A stretch of 64,000 bases of DNA from Paludibacteraceae bacterium (GTDB taxonomy: Bacteria > Bacteroidota > Bacteroidia > Bacteroidales > Paludibacteraceae): NCBI GenBank assembly GCA_017464475.1, contig JAFTZQ010000004.1:17051-81050 (forward strand). Direction: 5' to 3'. Below the pieces are notes generated by a model. The model searched no databases, was not told the DNA's origin, and saw only the letters and a program-made list of their open reading frames with translations. Each line of letters starts with the position of its first letter. Position 1 is the first letter of the stretch. This document shows positions 51,650 to 61,122 of this stretch, piece by piece. A program made the position numbers and the translations under genes.

Positions 51650-52878
51650 TCATTCTCGCTATGGCAGTCCTATGGGCAGCATGCACGCCCACCAACACGC
51701 CGGACGAAAGACGGGTGGCGAGCACAATGTCCAAGTCTGCCAAGCGCGGAGTAGCATTCAATTTCGCGGTGGCAGAAGATCTGCCGCTGTTGAGCGATGC
51801 TATCTCGTGGGATTATAACTGGGGGAATGATCAGAATCCTACCGCTGCCTCCTGGATGGATATGGAGGGGATTGATTTCTGCCCGATGTGCTGGAGTGGC
51901 AATTATAGCGCCGACCGGATCCGTGCCTACGTGGCGGCTCATCCGAATACCAAGTATCTGTTGGCCTTCAATGAACCGAACCTGAAAGATCAGGCACGCA
52001 TGACTCCGGCAGAGGCAGCGGCTATGTGGGCTCCGGTGGTAGCCTTAGCCAAAGAGCTGAAACTCAAGCTCGTTTCGCCGGCAATGAACTATGGTACGCT
52101 CGCGGGGTACAGCGATCCTATCAAATGGCTGGATGAGTTCTTCGCCCAACCCGGTGTGTCAATTGATGACATCGATGCTATCTCCATCCATTGCTATATG
52201 GCTAATCCGCAAGCACTGCGAAACTATGTGGCGATGTTCTATAAGTACAATAAACCCATCTGGTTGACGGAGTTCTGCGCATGGGAGGAGTATGCCATCC
52301 ATTCGGAAGAGGATCAGATGACCTATATGTGCAGCGTACTTAATTATTTAGAGCAAGACAGCAATGTGGAGCGCTATGCGTGGTTCATTCCTCGCTATAA
52401 GCCGGGATTCCCATATATGCCACTTCTTACCTATTACGCTCCTTATGAACTGACATCCGCCGGAAAAGTATATTGCGGATTCTCTTCTTTTGACCGCTCT
52501 GTATGGTTCCGCGGCGAGAAACAAGTGCAAGCATCCAATTATATAGGAGTGTCGGATTTCGCAGTTCAGGTCCGTCCTTCATCGGATGGAGAAGGACTGA
52601 TGCTATCCCGGTTTGCAGAATCGCAATATGCAGATTACCAGATATACATTCCGAGCGATGTGCAGACTATTGCTCTTCGGTATGCCGCATTGGGAAAAGC
52701 TATAGTGGCTATATGGATAGACGACGAACCGACAGCCATAACTTCCCTCGCCGCAACAGGGGGCATGGACGAATGGACTATTGCTGAAATTGCCGCGTCT
52801 CTGAAAGCAGGCTACCACACGTTGCGATTAGAAATGCAAGAAGGTGTGATTAATATCAACTGGTTTAAACTCAATTAA
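51628..52878 (+). CDS. GH128 beta-1,3-glucanase lipoprotein with C-terminal CBM6-like domain
   Basis: About 416 residues. Leader MAKARTIIILAMAVLWAAC (lipobox). The TIM-barrel (about 30-285) matches the GH128/'Glyco_hydro_cc' family: KRGVAFNF at the first strand, LLAFNEPN with the acid/base Glu, and PIWLTEFCAW with the nucleophile Glu. Residues about 300-416 form a CBM6-type sandwich (RFAESQYADYQIYIPS). GH128 enzymes act on beta-1,3-glucan. The ATG at 51628 overlaps the GH16 gene by 22 bases; the two are probably translationally coupled. Confidence 0.88.
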   Translation: MAKARTIIILAMAVLWAACTPTNTPDERRVASTMSKSAKRGVAFNFAVAEDLPLLSDAISWDYNWGNDQNPTAASWMDMEGIDFCPMCWSGNYSADRIRAYVAAHPNTKYLLAFNEPNLKDQARMTPAEAAAMWAPVVALAKELKLKLVSPAMNYGTLAGYSDPIKWLDEFFAQPGVSIDDIDAISIHCYMANPQALRNYVAMFYKYNKPIWLTEFCAWEEYAIHSEEDQMTYMCSVLNYLEQDSNVERYAWFIPRYKPGFPYMPLLTYYAPYELTSAGKVYCGFSSFDRSVWFRGEKQVQASNYIGVSDFAVQVRPSSDGEGLMLSRFAESQYADYQIYIPSDVQTIALRYAALGKAIVAIWIDDEPTAITSLAATGGMDEWTIAEIAASLKAGYHTLRLEMQEGVININWFKLN

Positions 52879-52880
52879 AA

Positions 52881-53912
52881 ATGAAGCGAAGAATTGTATT
52901 GGCATTGGTTTTGGCGATGGCTATGGTAAATCAAGCGCAGGATTACACACTTGTTTGGAATGAGGATTTTACGGACGGTGTGCTGGATACCAAAGTATGG
53001 AATATAGAGGTGAACGGCGACGGCGGCGGAAATAATGAGTTACAGTACTACTGCGAGAAAGGTGTGTTGCTCGGTGCGGAACCTACTACCGGCAAACAAT
53101 GTCTCATACTGACAGCTACCAAGGAGGAGTATCTGGGTAAGAAATGTACCTCCGGGCGTGTGAACAGCAAGGGCAAACTCTATTATACCTTCGGACGTAT
53201 AGACGCGCGTATCAAGTTCCCGAAGACGGCGAACGGTCTCTGGCCCGCGTTTTGGCAGATGGGTAATAATTTCGACCAGGTGGGCTGGCCCAAATGCGGC
53301 GAGACGGATATTATCGAGATGGGGCACCAGAACGCTTTCTCCAAAGGAACGCAGGACCGCTTCTTCAACGGCGCGATGCACGTAGGCAGAGCATGGAATG
53401 CCGTTTGGTCGGATGCACAGGATGCTACATGGTCCTATTCGCTGCAAGACACGTTCCACATCGTTACGATGATCTGGACTCCGACATCCATAGATATGTA
53501 TATGGACAAAGAGGCTCATCCGGAGAACGGCGCGTATTTTCATGCAGACTTGGAGCCGAACGACGATGCGGATTATAACCGTCAACTGGTGTTCGGCAAA
53601 CCGAACTTCATTATTGCAAATCTTGCTGTGGGCGGCAACTTCCCCGGCATATACAGTATAGACGGAATAACGGCACTCTCCAACGGCGCGCAGTCGATGT
53701 ATATAGACTGGATCCGAATCTACCAGAAAGGGGATGCCAATCAGTCCTTTGTCAGTCCTTCCGCATCGGACGCGATAGAGCCGGAGAAAGCGCAAGGCAA
53801 CCTCACCCCGGCCCTCTCCTCAAGAGAGGGAGAAAAGGTGCTCCGCAACGGGCAGCTGCTGATCCGCAGAGGAGAGCATGTATATACAATAACCGGACAA
53901 ATCGTAGAATAA
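52881..53912 (+). CDS. GH16 endo-beta-1,3-glucanase, secreted, with sorting-like tail
   Basis: 343 residues. Signal peptide MKRRIVLALVLAMAMVNQAQ without a lipobox. The GH16 domain (about 22-285) carries GETDIIEMGHQ (ExDxxE). Unlike the two other GH16 enzymes here it ends in the shared tail (GQLLIRRGEHVYTITGQIV), suggesting export by a different route. A G-rich element in inverse orientation (53801-53831) encodes LTPALSSREGEK just before the tail. Two bases separate it from the GH128 gene, and its stop overlaps the next start (TAATG). Confidence 0.93.
   Translation: MKRRIVLALVLAMAMVNQAQDYTLVWNEDFTDGVLDTKVWNIEVNGDGGGNNELQYYCEKGVLLGAEPTTGKQCLILTATKEEYLGKKCTSGRVNSKGKLYYTFGRIDARIKFPKTANGLWPAFWQMGNNFDQVGWPKCGETDIIEMGHQNAFSKGTQDRFFNGAMHVGRAWNAVWSDAQDATWSYSLQDTFHIVTMIWTPTSIDMYMDKEAHPENGAYFHADLEPNDDADYNRQLVFGKPNFIIANLAVGGNFPGIYSIDGITALSNGAQSMYIDWIRIYQKGDANQSFVSPSASDAIEPEKAQGNLTPALSSREGEKVLRNGQLLIRRGEHVYTITGQIVE
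53801..53831 (-). repeat. G-rich palindromic element, inverse orientation, in frame
   Basis: The reverse complement reads CTCCCTCTCTTGAGGAGAGGG with tail CCGGGGTGAGG (split for length: CTCCCTCTC, TTGAGGAGAGGG). It lies between catalytic domain and tail of the second GH16. Confidence 0.75.
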
Positions 53913-54895
53913 TGCGTCGATTATCAATTATCAATTATCAATTATCAATTATTGCCATCTGCTTTTTGCTTGCATCGTGTGCAAAAAACGAATGGCAGTT
54001 GGTATGGAGCGATGAGTTTGAGGCGGAGGAGCTGAACAGCGCCTATTGGAACGTGGAGAACAACGCCCGTGGAGGAGGTAACGCCGAGTTGCAGTACTAT
54101 GCGCCGAAGAACGTGACGATAGAGAAACACCCCGTTTCCGGCGAGAGTTGCCTGGTGCTCAATGCCATCCGCGAGAACTACGGGAACCGGCCTTGCACTT
54201 CGGCGCGGCTCAATACGCAGGACAAAGTGACAGTAGAGTACGGCAAGGTGGAAGCGCGTATCGCTTTTCCTCATACAGCCGACGGTCTCTGGCCTGCGTT
54301 CTGGATGTTAGGAAACAACCTCGCGCACGATTTGGGCAATAATGACGATGTGGACACTCGCGCAGACCATTTGGCGGAGCAGGGATTGGTGGTATGGCCC
54401 AAGTGCGGCGAGATAGATATATGCGAGATGGGGCATGTGAATGGTATAAAAGCCGGTACGCAGGACCGCTATTTCAACGGCGCGTGTCATTGGGGCGAGA
54501 GTTTCAACAACGGAGCGTACCCCAATTACGGTCAGTTCTGTACCGCCGACTATCCGGTGCAGGGCGATTTCCATCTCTTTACCTTGATATGGAGCGAAGA
54601 CTCGATCGCTATGTATCTGGATCAGGACCGGTATCCGGAGACGGAGCCTTATTTCCAACTCTCTCTGCGCGGCAAGGAGGTGAACCAACCGGGGCACTAT
54701 TTCAACCATCCGTTCTATCTGGTGCTGAATCTCTCGGTAGGCGGTTTCTTCCCCGACATGCCTGCGGCGGAGAAATATCCGGAGCTGATTACGGCGGAGG
54801 ACGAGTCGTTCCAGAAAGTGACGGCGCTGCCGGAAGACGGTACTCCGGTCAAAATGTATGTGGACTATGTAAGGGTTTTCAAGAAAAACCGTTAA
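53912..54895 (+). CDS. GH16 endo-beta-1,3-glucanase lipoprotein
   Basis: 327 residues. Leader MRRLSIINYQLSIIAICFLL then ASC (lipobox). The residues RLSIINYQLSII are encoded by 'attatcaattatcaa' word repeats (53922-53955), so the repeat makes part of the signal peptide. The GH16 domain (about 28-325) has GEIDICEMGHV (ExDxxE). It contains an insertion relative to the previous enzyme near AHDLGNNDDVDTRADH, perhaps altering the active-site cleft. Start ATG shares its A with the preceding TAA stop. Confidence 0.92.
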   Translation: MRRLSIINYQLSIIAICFLLASCAKNEWQLVWSDEFEAEELNSAYWNVENNARGGGNAELQYYAPKNVTIEKHPVSGESCLVLNAIRENYGNRPCTSARLNTQDKVTVEYGKVEARIAFPHTADGLWPAFWMLGNNLAHDLGNNDDVDTRADHLAEQGLVVWPKCGEIDICEMGHVNGIKAGTQDRYFNGACHWGESFNNGAYPNYGQFCTADYPVQGDFHLFTLIWSEDSIAMYLDQDRYPETEPYFQLSLRGKEVNQPGHYFNHPFYLVLNLSVGGFFPDMPAAEKYPELITAEDESFQKVTALPEDGTPVKMYVDYVRVFKKNR

Positions 54896-54930
54896 ACAGT
54901 TAAATTGTTAAACCGTTAAATTGTTAACAG
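54895..54930. repeat. Word repeat 'gttaaattgttaaacc'
   Basis: Four imperfect copies of gttaaa(t/c) fill the 41-base gap between the third GH16 and the symporter. Confidence 0.65.
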
Positions 54931-54936
54931 ATAGTT

Positions 54937-56289
54937 ATGAAACTGAGTGTTAAGGAAAAATTAGGTTACAGTTTAGGCGATACCGCGTCCCATTTTGTGT
55001 GGGACTTGGTGGGTTTCTGGTTGCTCATCTTCTATACCGACATCTATGGTCTGAGTCCGGCTCTGGCGGGTGTGATCATGTTTGTCGGCAGTATATGGGA
55101 TGCTGTGATGGATCCGATTGTGGGAATTATCTCCGACCGTACGGAGAGCCGTTGGGGCAAGTTCCGTCCGTATCTGCTGTTCGGTTCGGTGCCATACGCG
55201 ATATTGGCTGTGCTGGCATTCACGACGCCGGAGTTCGGGTTGAACGGCAAATTCGCTTATGCGTTGATTACCTGTCTGTTGCTGCGCACGGCGTATGCTT
55301 TTGTGAATCTTCCTTACAGTTCGCTTTCGGCGGTTATGACCGATGATTCGAACGAGCGTGCCGGACTGAATACGTATCGTTTCATAGCGGCTTATATCGG
55401 TCAGTTTGTGGTGACAGGAGCGGCTCTCTATCTGGTCAAATGGCTCGGCGCCATCGGCAATGAGGGTGTAGTCAATCAGGCGCAGGGCTACCAATATACG
55501 GTGGGTCTGTTCGGCGTGCTGAGTATCGCTTTCTTCCTTATCGCTTTTGCGACCACCAAAGAGCGCGTGCCGCAACCGAAGAAGCAGGATAATAATGTGC
55601 TGAAGGATTTCAAATACCTGTTTATGAACAAGGCATGGATCGTGCTGACTTGCGTCGGTATTGTGTCGTTTATCATGTTTGCCATGCAGAACGCCGCGAT
55701 TGCGTACTATTTCAAATATTATATCCATGACGCGGAGAACGTGCAGCTGTTCAATGTGCTTGGCACGGTGGCACTCATTGTGGCTTTGCCGGCCTCCAAG
55801 CCGCTTGCCAAACGGTTCGGGAACAAGATGGTTTATATTCTGTCCTCCGTTGTATCGGGTGTGTTCTTTACGCTCATTTTCGTAGCCGGCGACAATCTGC
55901 CGCTCGTATATACATTCAATATATTAGCCAAGATGGCTTATGCTCCGGCTGTGCCGCTGTTATGGACGATGCTGGCGGACGTAGCGGACTATGGAGAATG
56001 GAAATTCAACAGACGGACGACCGGACTCTGTTTCTCCGCTTCCGTTCTGGCGCAGAAATTAGGTTGGGCGATCGGAGCTGCGGCTGCAGGGTGGCTGCTC
56101 TCCGCCACTCATTTTGTGGCGAACGCCGATGTGCAGAGCGATACGGCTATGATGGGAATCCGTCTGTTAGTGAGCGTGATTCCGGGCGTACTGTATGCGT
56201 CCTGCGCTTTAGTGATGATGTTCTACAATCTGGACTCTGCTACGATGGAGCAGATGAAGAGCGAGTTGGAGGCACGGAGGGGTTTATGA
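54937..56289 (+). CDS. GPH-family (MelB-like) sugar:cation symporter
   Basis: 450 residues with twelve hydrophobic segments. The N-terminal signature LGYSLGDTASHFVWDLVGFW and the loop DPIVGIISDRTESRWGKFRPYLL (D...RTxSRWGKFRP) are diagnostic of glycoside-pentoside-hexuronide symporters. It sits in the inner membrane and probably takes up glucose, laminaribiose or short gluco-oligosaccharides from the periplasm. It links the surface enzymes to the cytoplasmic phosphorylase encoded next. Confidence 0.93.
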   Translation: MKLSVKEKLGYSLGDTASHFVWDLVGFWLLIFYTDIYGLSPALAGVIMFVGSIWDAVMDPIVGIISDRTESRWGKFRPYLLFGSVPYAILAVLAFTTPEFGLNGKFAYALITCLLLRTAYAFVNLPYSSLSAVMTDDSNERAGLNTYRFIAAYIGQFVVTGAALYLVKWLGAIGNEGVVNQAQGYQYTVGLFGVLSIAFFLIAFATTKERVPQPKKQDNNVLKDFKYLFMNKAWIVLTCVGIVSFIMFAMQNAAIAYYFKYYIHDAENVQLFNVLGTVALIVALPASKPLAKRFGNKMVYILSSVVSGVFFTLIFVAGDNLPLVYTFNILAKMAYAPAVPLLWTMLADVADYGEWKFNRRTTGLCFSASVLAQKLGWAIGAAAAGWLLSATHFVANADVQSDTAMMGIRLLVSVIPGVLYASCALVMMFYNLDSATMEQMKSELEARRGL

Positions 56290-56302
56290 ACCAGCACACC
56301 AC

Positions 56303-56375
56303 CCCGAAAGTGACGTACTTATGACACACTTATCACGCACTTATGACGCACTTATCACGCACTTATGACGCACTA
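56303..56375 (+). repeat. 11-base phased tandem repeats 'cacttatgacg'
   Basis: Six units alternating cacttatgacg and cacttatcacg follow the symporter gene. The period matches one helical turn. A looser relative lies at 63628-63668. Confidence 0.8.
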
Positions 56376-56396
56376 ATTTTAGCGAGCAACATGTTA

Positions 56397-56421
56397 GTAT
56401 TATATACATAGTATATAATAC
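56397..56421. promoter_or_regulatory. Perfect AT-rich palindrome upstream of the phosphorylase gene
   Basis: GTATTATATAC, ATA, GTATATAATAC: 11-base arms without mismatch, 23 bases before the ATG at 56444. Candidate operator or mRNA stem. Confidence 0.6.
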
Positions 56422-56443
56422 CTGAAAAATCTCAAAAAGTAAT

Positions 56444-59400
56444 ATGGTAGAAGGACAATTTATTTCGATCAACGGCGAGCGATACTATGAGATCGCCAAC
56501 TATGACGCGATGCAGCCGTTCTTCATTTCTCTGGCGTCGGATACGGATCTATGGATGTATCTGAGTTCGACAGGCGGTCTGACGGCAGGCCGGCGGAGTC
56601 CGGGCGAGGCGCTCTTTCCGTATTATACGGATGACAAGATCACGGAGAGCTATGAGCATACAGGTCCACGGACGGAGTTTTGCGTGAAAGGCGAAAAGGC
56701 GGCGCATGTATGGTTGCCGTTTAGCGAGAAGCAGCAGCCGGTGTATGAGATTTCGCGCAAGATAGCCAAATCGACAGTGGGCAACAAGATTGTTTTCTGC
56801 GAAGAGAACCATACTCTGGGTCTGCGTTTTTCCTATATCTGGGCACCGGCAGGGAAACACGGCTGGGTTCGCAGGGCGACTTTGGAGAACCTGAGCGGAC
56901 GGGCGATGGAGATTGAGCTGACCGATACGTTGATGAATATTCTGCCGGCAGGTGTGGAGCGCAAGACGCAGAATGAGTTTTCCACTCTGGTGGACGGTTA
57001 CAAGCGCACGGAGCTGGTGCCCGGCACTTCGCTGGCACTCTTCCGCATGGAAGCGATATTGGTTGACCGTGCGGAACCGAGCGAGAGTCTGACCTGCAAT
57101 ACGGTTTATAGTCTGGGTCTGCCGAATGCTGATTTCTCGCGGACGGAGTCGAAAGGTGTCCGCGGGGCTTATATCGCAGAAGCCATCCTTCAGCTGTCAG
57201 CTTTCAGTTCCCAGACGTGGTACAATGTGCTGGACGTCAGTCAGGACGCCGCCGCGGTACATGAACTGATGCATTTCATCGCCCGCGAGGACGCGATAGC
57301 GCGTATCGAAGAAGCTATGGCTGCTTCAACGGAGGCTCTGCGGCGGATCGTGTCGCAGAACGACGGTATTCAGACTACCGGCGATGAAGCGAACGACGCG
57401 CGCCATTTTGCGAACGTGTTGTTCAATACCATGCGCGGAGGGTATTATTTGGAGTACCCGCCGAAGGGACAAAGGGACAAAGTACAAAGTACAAAGGCAG
57501 ACGAGGAGCGGCATGAGATGGAGTACCTGCCTCTGACATTCGGTCGCAGGCACGGCGATCCTTCGCGTCCGTGGAACCTGTTCTCCATCCGCGTGCAGGA
57601 CGAGCAGGGAAAGCCCGTTGTGGCTTATCAGGGCAACTGGCGCGATATATTCCAGAACTGGGAAGCGCTTTCGGTGTCGTATCCGCTCTTTATCAACCAT
57701 ATTATCGCCAAGTTTCTCAATGCAACGACGGCGGACGGTTACAACCCGTACCGTATCACGAACGAAGGAATCGACTGGGAGGTGATCGAACCTGAAAATC
57801 CGTGGTCCAATATCGGTTATTGGGGTGACCACCAGATCATTTATCTGCTCAAACTGCTGGAAATCAGCGAGTCGCATGATCCGGAGGCTTTGCGCTCTTT
57901 GCTGAACCGGCGGATCTATGCTTTTGCGAACGTGCCATACCGTATCAAGTCTTATGCGGAGATTGTGGCAGACCCGAAAAACAGTATCCGTTTCGACCAG
58001 GCGGCGCATGAGCGCGCTATGGCGTTAGTGGCTACGATGGGCGCAGACGGCAAGTTGCTGCTGGACGGGAACGGGCATGTGCAGCATACCACGATGGCGG
58101 ACAAGTTGCTGATCACGCTGCTGACCAAACTGTCGAATTTCATTCCCGAAGCCGGTATATGGATGAACACGCTTCGTCCGGAATGGAACGATGCCAATAA
58201 CGCGCTGGTGGGTTACGGCGCGTCCATGGTGACGCTGTGCTACATGCGGCGTTACGTAGCGTTCCTGCAAGGGCTGATGCAGGAAGATATAGAGCTCGGC
58301 GAAGAGACTATGAGTTTCCTTCGCGCTATCCGTCATGCCTATATGAACGGCAACCGGAGGCAGTTTACCGATATTGTCGGCAACGCGGGTGAACGCTACC
58401 GCACCAGCGTTTATGGCGGACTGAGCGGCAAGCATGTGACGATGGAGAGAGACGAGGTGCAGGAGTTCCTCTCCGCTACCCTGCGAAAGATAGACGATTC
58501 CATTCGCGCGAACAAACGAGCCGACGGACTGTACGAAGCATACAATCTGGTCCGTTTCGCCGAATCCGATATAGAGGTAGAGCACCTCTATCCGATGTTG
58601 GAGGGTCAAGTGGCGGTTCTGACCTCCGGTCTGCTCTCCGCCGAAGAATCGGCTGATCTGCTGGACGCTATGCGTGCGTCGGATCTGTACCGTGAGGACC
58701 AGCGCAGTTATATGCTTTATCCGAACCGCAAGAGACCGTCTTTCCTGGAGATGAACAATCTGCCGGACGAGGCGAAAGAGCTGCCGGTTGTACAGAAATA
58801 TCTTGGCACGGTATTGAAACAGGACTGCGACGGAGGTATTCATTTCGATGCGCAATACCGCAATGCCAACGCGCTGCCGGACGAGCTGAAGGGTCTGTAC
58901 GAGCAGATTTTCCACCACCATGCTTTCACCGGCCGCTCCGGTACATTCTATAAATACGAAGGTCTCGGCTGTATCTACTGGCATATGGTGTCCAAGCTGC
59001 TTCTGGCAGTGGGCGAGACGATAAGCCAAGTACCAAGTGACCAAGTACCAAGTGACCAAGTACCAAGTGCCAAGGAGGAAACGCTACAGCGTCTTCGCGC
59101 TCATTACAGAGCTATCCGCGAGGGCATCGGCTCGCATAAACGCCCGGACGAATACGGCGCGTTCCCCTTCGATCCGTATTCCCATACGCCGACCATGGCA
59201 GGCGTGCAGCAACCGGGTATGACCGGACAGGTGAAGGAAGATATTATCTCCCGTTTCTTCGAACTCGGCGTGTCGGTTCATGACGGTCAGATCTCGTTCT
59301 GTCCGACCATGCTGACGGAGGCGGATTTCAAGGACGGCGAACTGCATTTTACCTATTGCGGCACGGAGATTATTTATAAGAAACCGGAAGTCATCCGTCA

Positions 59401-59488
59401 GCCGTCGGAAGTCCGACTTTCCAAAGAACAATCTGCCCATATCTTCGCCCGCGACGGCGAAATCAAACAGCTAATTATTGAGTTATGA
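56444..59488 (+). CDS. Glycoside phosphorylase of the GH94/GH149/GH161 type, probable beta-1,3-glucan phosphorylase
   Basis: 1014 residues, no signal peptide, hence cytoplasmic. An N-terminal beta-sandwich (about 1-260; YYEIANYDAMQPFFISL, TGGLTAGRRSP) is followed by a helical (alpha/alpha) barrel with NPYRITNEGIDWE and NIGYWGDHQIIYLLKLLE near 450-470, where the Asp of WGDH is my candidate for the general acid. This arrangement fits clan GH-Q phosphorylases; the length and the glucan context favour GH149 (GH161 is the alternative), which convert beta-1,3-oligoglucan and phosphate to glucose-1-phosphate. Repeat words are in frame at 57187-57211, 57469-57504 (GQRDKVQSTKAD) and 59023-59072 (SQVPSDQVPSDQVPSAK). 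Confidence 0.8.
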   Translation: MVEGQFISINGERYYEIANYDAMQPFFISLASDTDLWMYLSSTGGLTAGRRSPGEALFPYYTDDKITESYEHTGPRTEFCVKGEKAAHVWLPFSEKQQPVYEISRKIAKSTVGNKIVFCEENHTLGLRFSYIWAPAGKHGWVRRATLENLSGRAMEIELTDTLMNILPAGVERKTQNEFSTLVDGYKRTELVPGTSLALFRMEAILVDRAEPSESLTCNTVYSLGLPNADFSRTESKGVRGAYIAEAILQLSAFSSQTWYNVLDVSQDAAAVHELMHFIAREDAIARIEEAMAASTEALRRIVSQNDGIQTTGDEANDARHFANVLFNTMRGGYYLEYPPKGQRDKVQSTKADEERHEMEYLPLTFGRRHGDPSRPWNLFSIRVQDEQGKPVVAYQGNWRDIFQNWEALSVSYPLFINHIIAKFLNATTADGYNPYRITNEGIDWEVIEPENPWSNIGYWGDHQIIYLLKLLEISESHDPEALRSLLNRRIYAFANVPYRIKSYAEIVADPKNSIRFDQAAHERAMALVATMGADGKLLLDGNGHVQHTTMADKLLITLLTKLSNFIPEAGIWMNTLRPEWNDANNALVGYGASMVTLCYMRRYVAFLQGLMQEDIELGEETMSFLRAIRHAYMNGNRRQFTDIVGNAGERYRTSVYGGLSGKHVTMERDEVQEFLSATLRKIDDSIRANKRADGLYEAYNLVRFAESDIEVEHLYPMLEGQVAVLTSGLLSAEESADLLDAMRASDLYREDQRSYMLYPNRKRPSFLEMNNLPDEAKELPVVQKYLGTVLKQDCDGGIHFDAQYRNANALPDELKGLYEQIFHHHAFTGRSGTFYKYEGLGCIYWHMVSKLLLAVGETISQVPSDQVPSDQVPSAKEETLQRLRAHYRAIREGIGSHKRPDEYGAFPFDPYSHTPTMAGVQQPGMTGQVKEDIISRFFELGVSVHDGQISFCPTMLTEADFKDGELHFTYCGTEIIYKKPEVIRQPSEVRLSKEQSAHIFARDGEIKQLIIEL
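57469..57504. repeat. Word repeat 'gggacaaagtacaaag' in frame in the phosphorylase gene
   Basis: Encodes KGQRDKVQSTK. The identical words form the thrS-SpoU gap at 16648-16695. Confidence 0.75.
59023..59072. repeat. Word repeat 'accaagtgaccaagt' in frame in the phosphorylase gene
   Basis: Encodes SQVPSDQVPSDQVPSAK. The same words follow the 41509 gene (44363-44395). Confidence 0.8.
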
Positions 59489-61122
59489 GAAAAATATTCA
59501 TTATTCATTATTCATTATTCCTTTTGATCCTATTGGCGTCCTGCACGCCGCAGATCCGATCATCCCATGTGTGGCTGACTTCCGAAGCCGGCGATAAATG
59601 TGCAGAGTCAGCGCCGGTCGTATTCCACAAAGGTGAAGCCGCCGATGCGGTGGTGATTGATCCGGCTGCCACCCGCCAGACGATAGACGGTTTCGGCGCC
59701 TCGCTCACAGAGAGTTCGGCGTTCGTCCTGGCATGCCTGACACCCGAAGAGCGGCAGCGTGTGCTGGAAGAGTTGTACGGCGAGCAGGGAGCGAACTTCT
59801 CCATGTCCCGCACCCAGATCGGAGCATCGGATTTTTCGGTGGAAGGCAAATACTCGCTGGCGGAGCAGGACGGAGATGTAGAGTTGGCTTCGTTCTCGCT
59901 TGACCGCGACAAAGAGGGATTTGCCAAAGCGCAGTACCCGCAGATCAAAGATGAGCAATACGACCTCTATCATCTGATGAAAGATGTATGGGCGATCAAA
60001 CAGGCTCAAGAGGACAAGACTTATCGTATTTTTGCCAACACCTGGACCGCGCCCGCATGGATGAAAGAGAACAAGAAATACTACGAGCGCGAGAACGGTT
60101 TCCACCGCGGCGGTGCGTTGCTGCCCGAATACTACGGCGTTTATGCCGACTATCTGGCGCGCTATGTGGAGGCATGGCAGGCAGAAGGTGTGGATATATG
60201 GGCTATCTCGCCTGTGAACGAACCCATGGGCAACGACGGCGGATGGGAGAGTATGGATTTCCCTCCGGCAGTAGAAGCGGAGTTCATCGCCAAGTATCTC
60301 GGACCGCGACTAAATGAGAAAATAGGTAAATGCGAAAATGCGAAAATAGTAAATATCTATGGTTTTGACCAGAACATTTTTGAGATGGGTCCTTATACTG
60401 CGGCTATCTATGGCGATAGCGCCGCCAATGGTTATACCTCCGGTATGGCGGTGCACTGGTACGGCTCGACGATCGACTGTTTCCCCGCGGTGCTGGATTC
60501 CGTGCATGCCCTCTATCCCGACAAGACGATCCTGCATACCGAGGGATGTATAGACAATCTGGGCTGCGAACCCTGGGACGGAGTGACCGATCCGGCGGGA
60601 TTCAAAGAGTCCGGATGGTTCAACAACGACGCGTTCTGGTGGTCTCCGGTTGCTACCGACTGGGCTTATTCCACGCGCTGGGCAGGAGACACGCACCCCG
60701 CTTATGCGCCCGTGCACCGGTACGCGCGCTATATCATAGAAGGAATGAACCATTGGCTTACCGGTTTCATCGACTGGAATATGGTGCTGGACTCCATCGG
60801 CGGACCGAACCATGTCAATAATTTTGCAGCAGCGCCGGTGATGATTGATTACCGGAACGATATTATCTATTACACCCCGTATTACTACGTCCTCAAGCAG
60901 TTCAGCCGCTCTATGCGCCCCGGGGACGAGGTGGTCAGCTGTCAGCCGTCCGCTATCAGTAATCAGATTTTCGTCTGCGCGACGAGGAACAAAGACGGAC
61001 AAATCGCCGTTAATATCCTCAATACCGGCGAAGCGGCTTCTTTCCCTTTGCAGATTGGCGAATATATGGCGGATGTAGAGATGCCGGCGAATAGCGTAGA
61101 AACAATATTAGTGAAACTATGA
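59485..61122 (+). CDS. GH30 glycosidase lipoprotein, probable endo-beta-1,6-glucanase
   Basis: 545 residues. Leader MRKIFIIHYSLFLLILLASC (lipobox); FIIHYSLF comes from 'ttcattattcatt' words (59495-59521). The TIM barrel with flanking beta-sandwich matches GH30 (DGFGASLTESSAF; acid/base Glu in ISPVNEPMGND; nucleophile Glu in ILHTEGCID). Relatives act on beta-1,6-glucan or glucosylceramide; next to beta-1,3-glucanases the former is likelier, giving removal of beta-1,6 branches. Word repeats are in frame at 60314-60356 (KIGKCENAKIVNI) and 60950-60968. Its start overlaps the phosphorylase stop (ATGA). Confidence 0.9.
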   Translation: MRKIFIIHYSLFLLILLASCTPQIRSSHVWLTSEAGDKCAESAPVVFHKGEAADAVVIDPAATRQTIDGFGASLTESSAFVLACLTPEERQRVLEELYGEQGANFSMSRTQIGASDFSVEGKYSLAEQDGDVELASFSLDRDKEGFAKAQYPQIKDEQYDLYHLMKDVWAIKQAQEDKTYRIFANTWTAPAWMKENKKYYERENGFHRGGALLPEYYGVYADYLARYVEAWQAEGVDIWAISPVNEPMGNDGGWESMDFPPAVEAEFIAKYLGPRLNEKIGKCENAKIVNIYGFDQNIFEMGPYTAAIYGDSAANGYTSGMAVHWYGSTIDCFPAVLDSVHALYPDKTILHTEGCIDNLGCEPWDGVTDPAGFKESGWFNNDAFWWSPVATDWAYSTRWAGDTHPAYAPVHRYARYIIEGMNHWLTGFIDWNMVLDSIGGPNHVNNFAAAPVMIDYRNDIIYYTPYYYVLKQFSRSMRPGDEVVSCQPSAISNQIFVCATRNKDGQIAVNILNTGEAASFPLQIGEYMADVEMPANSVETILVKL

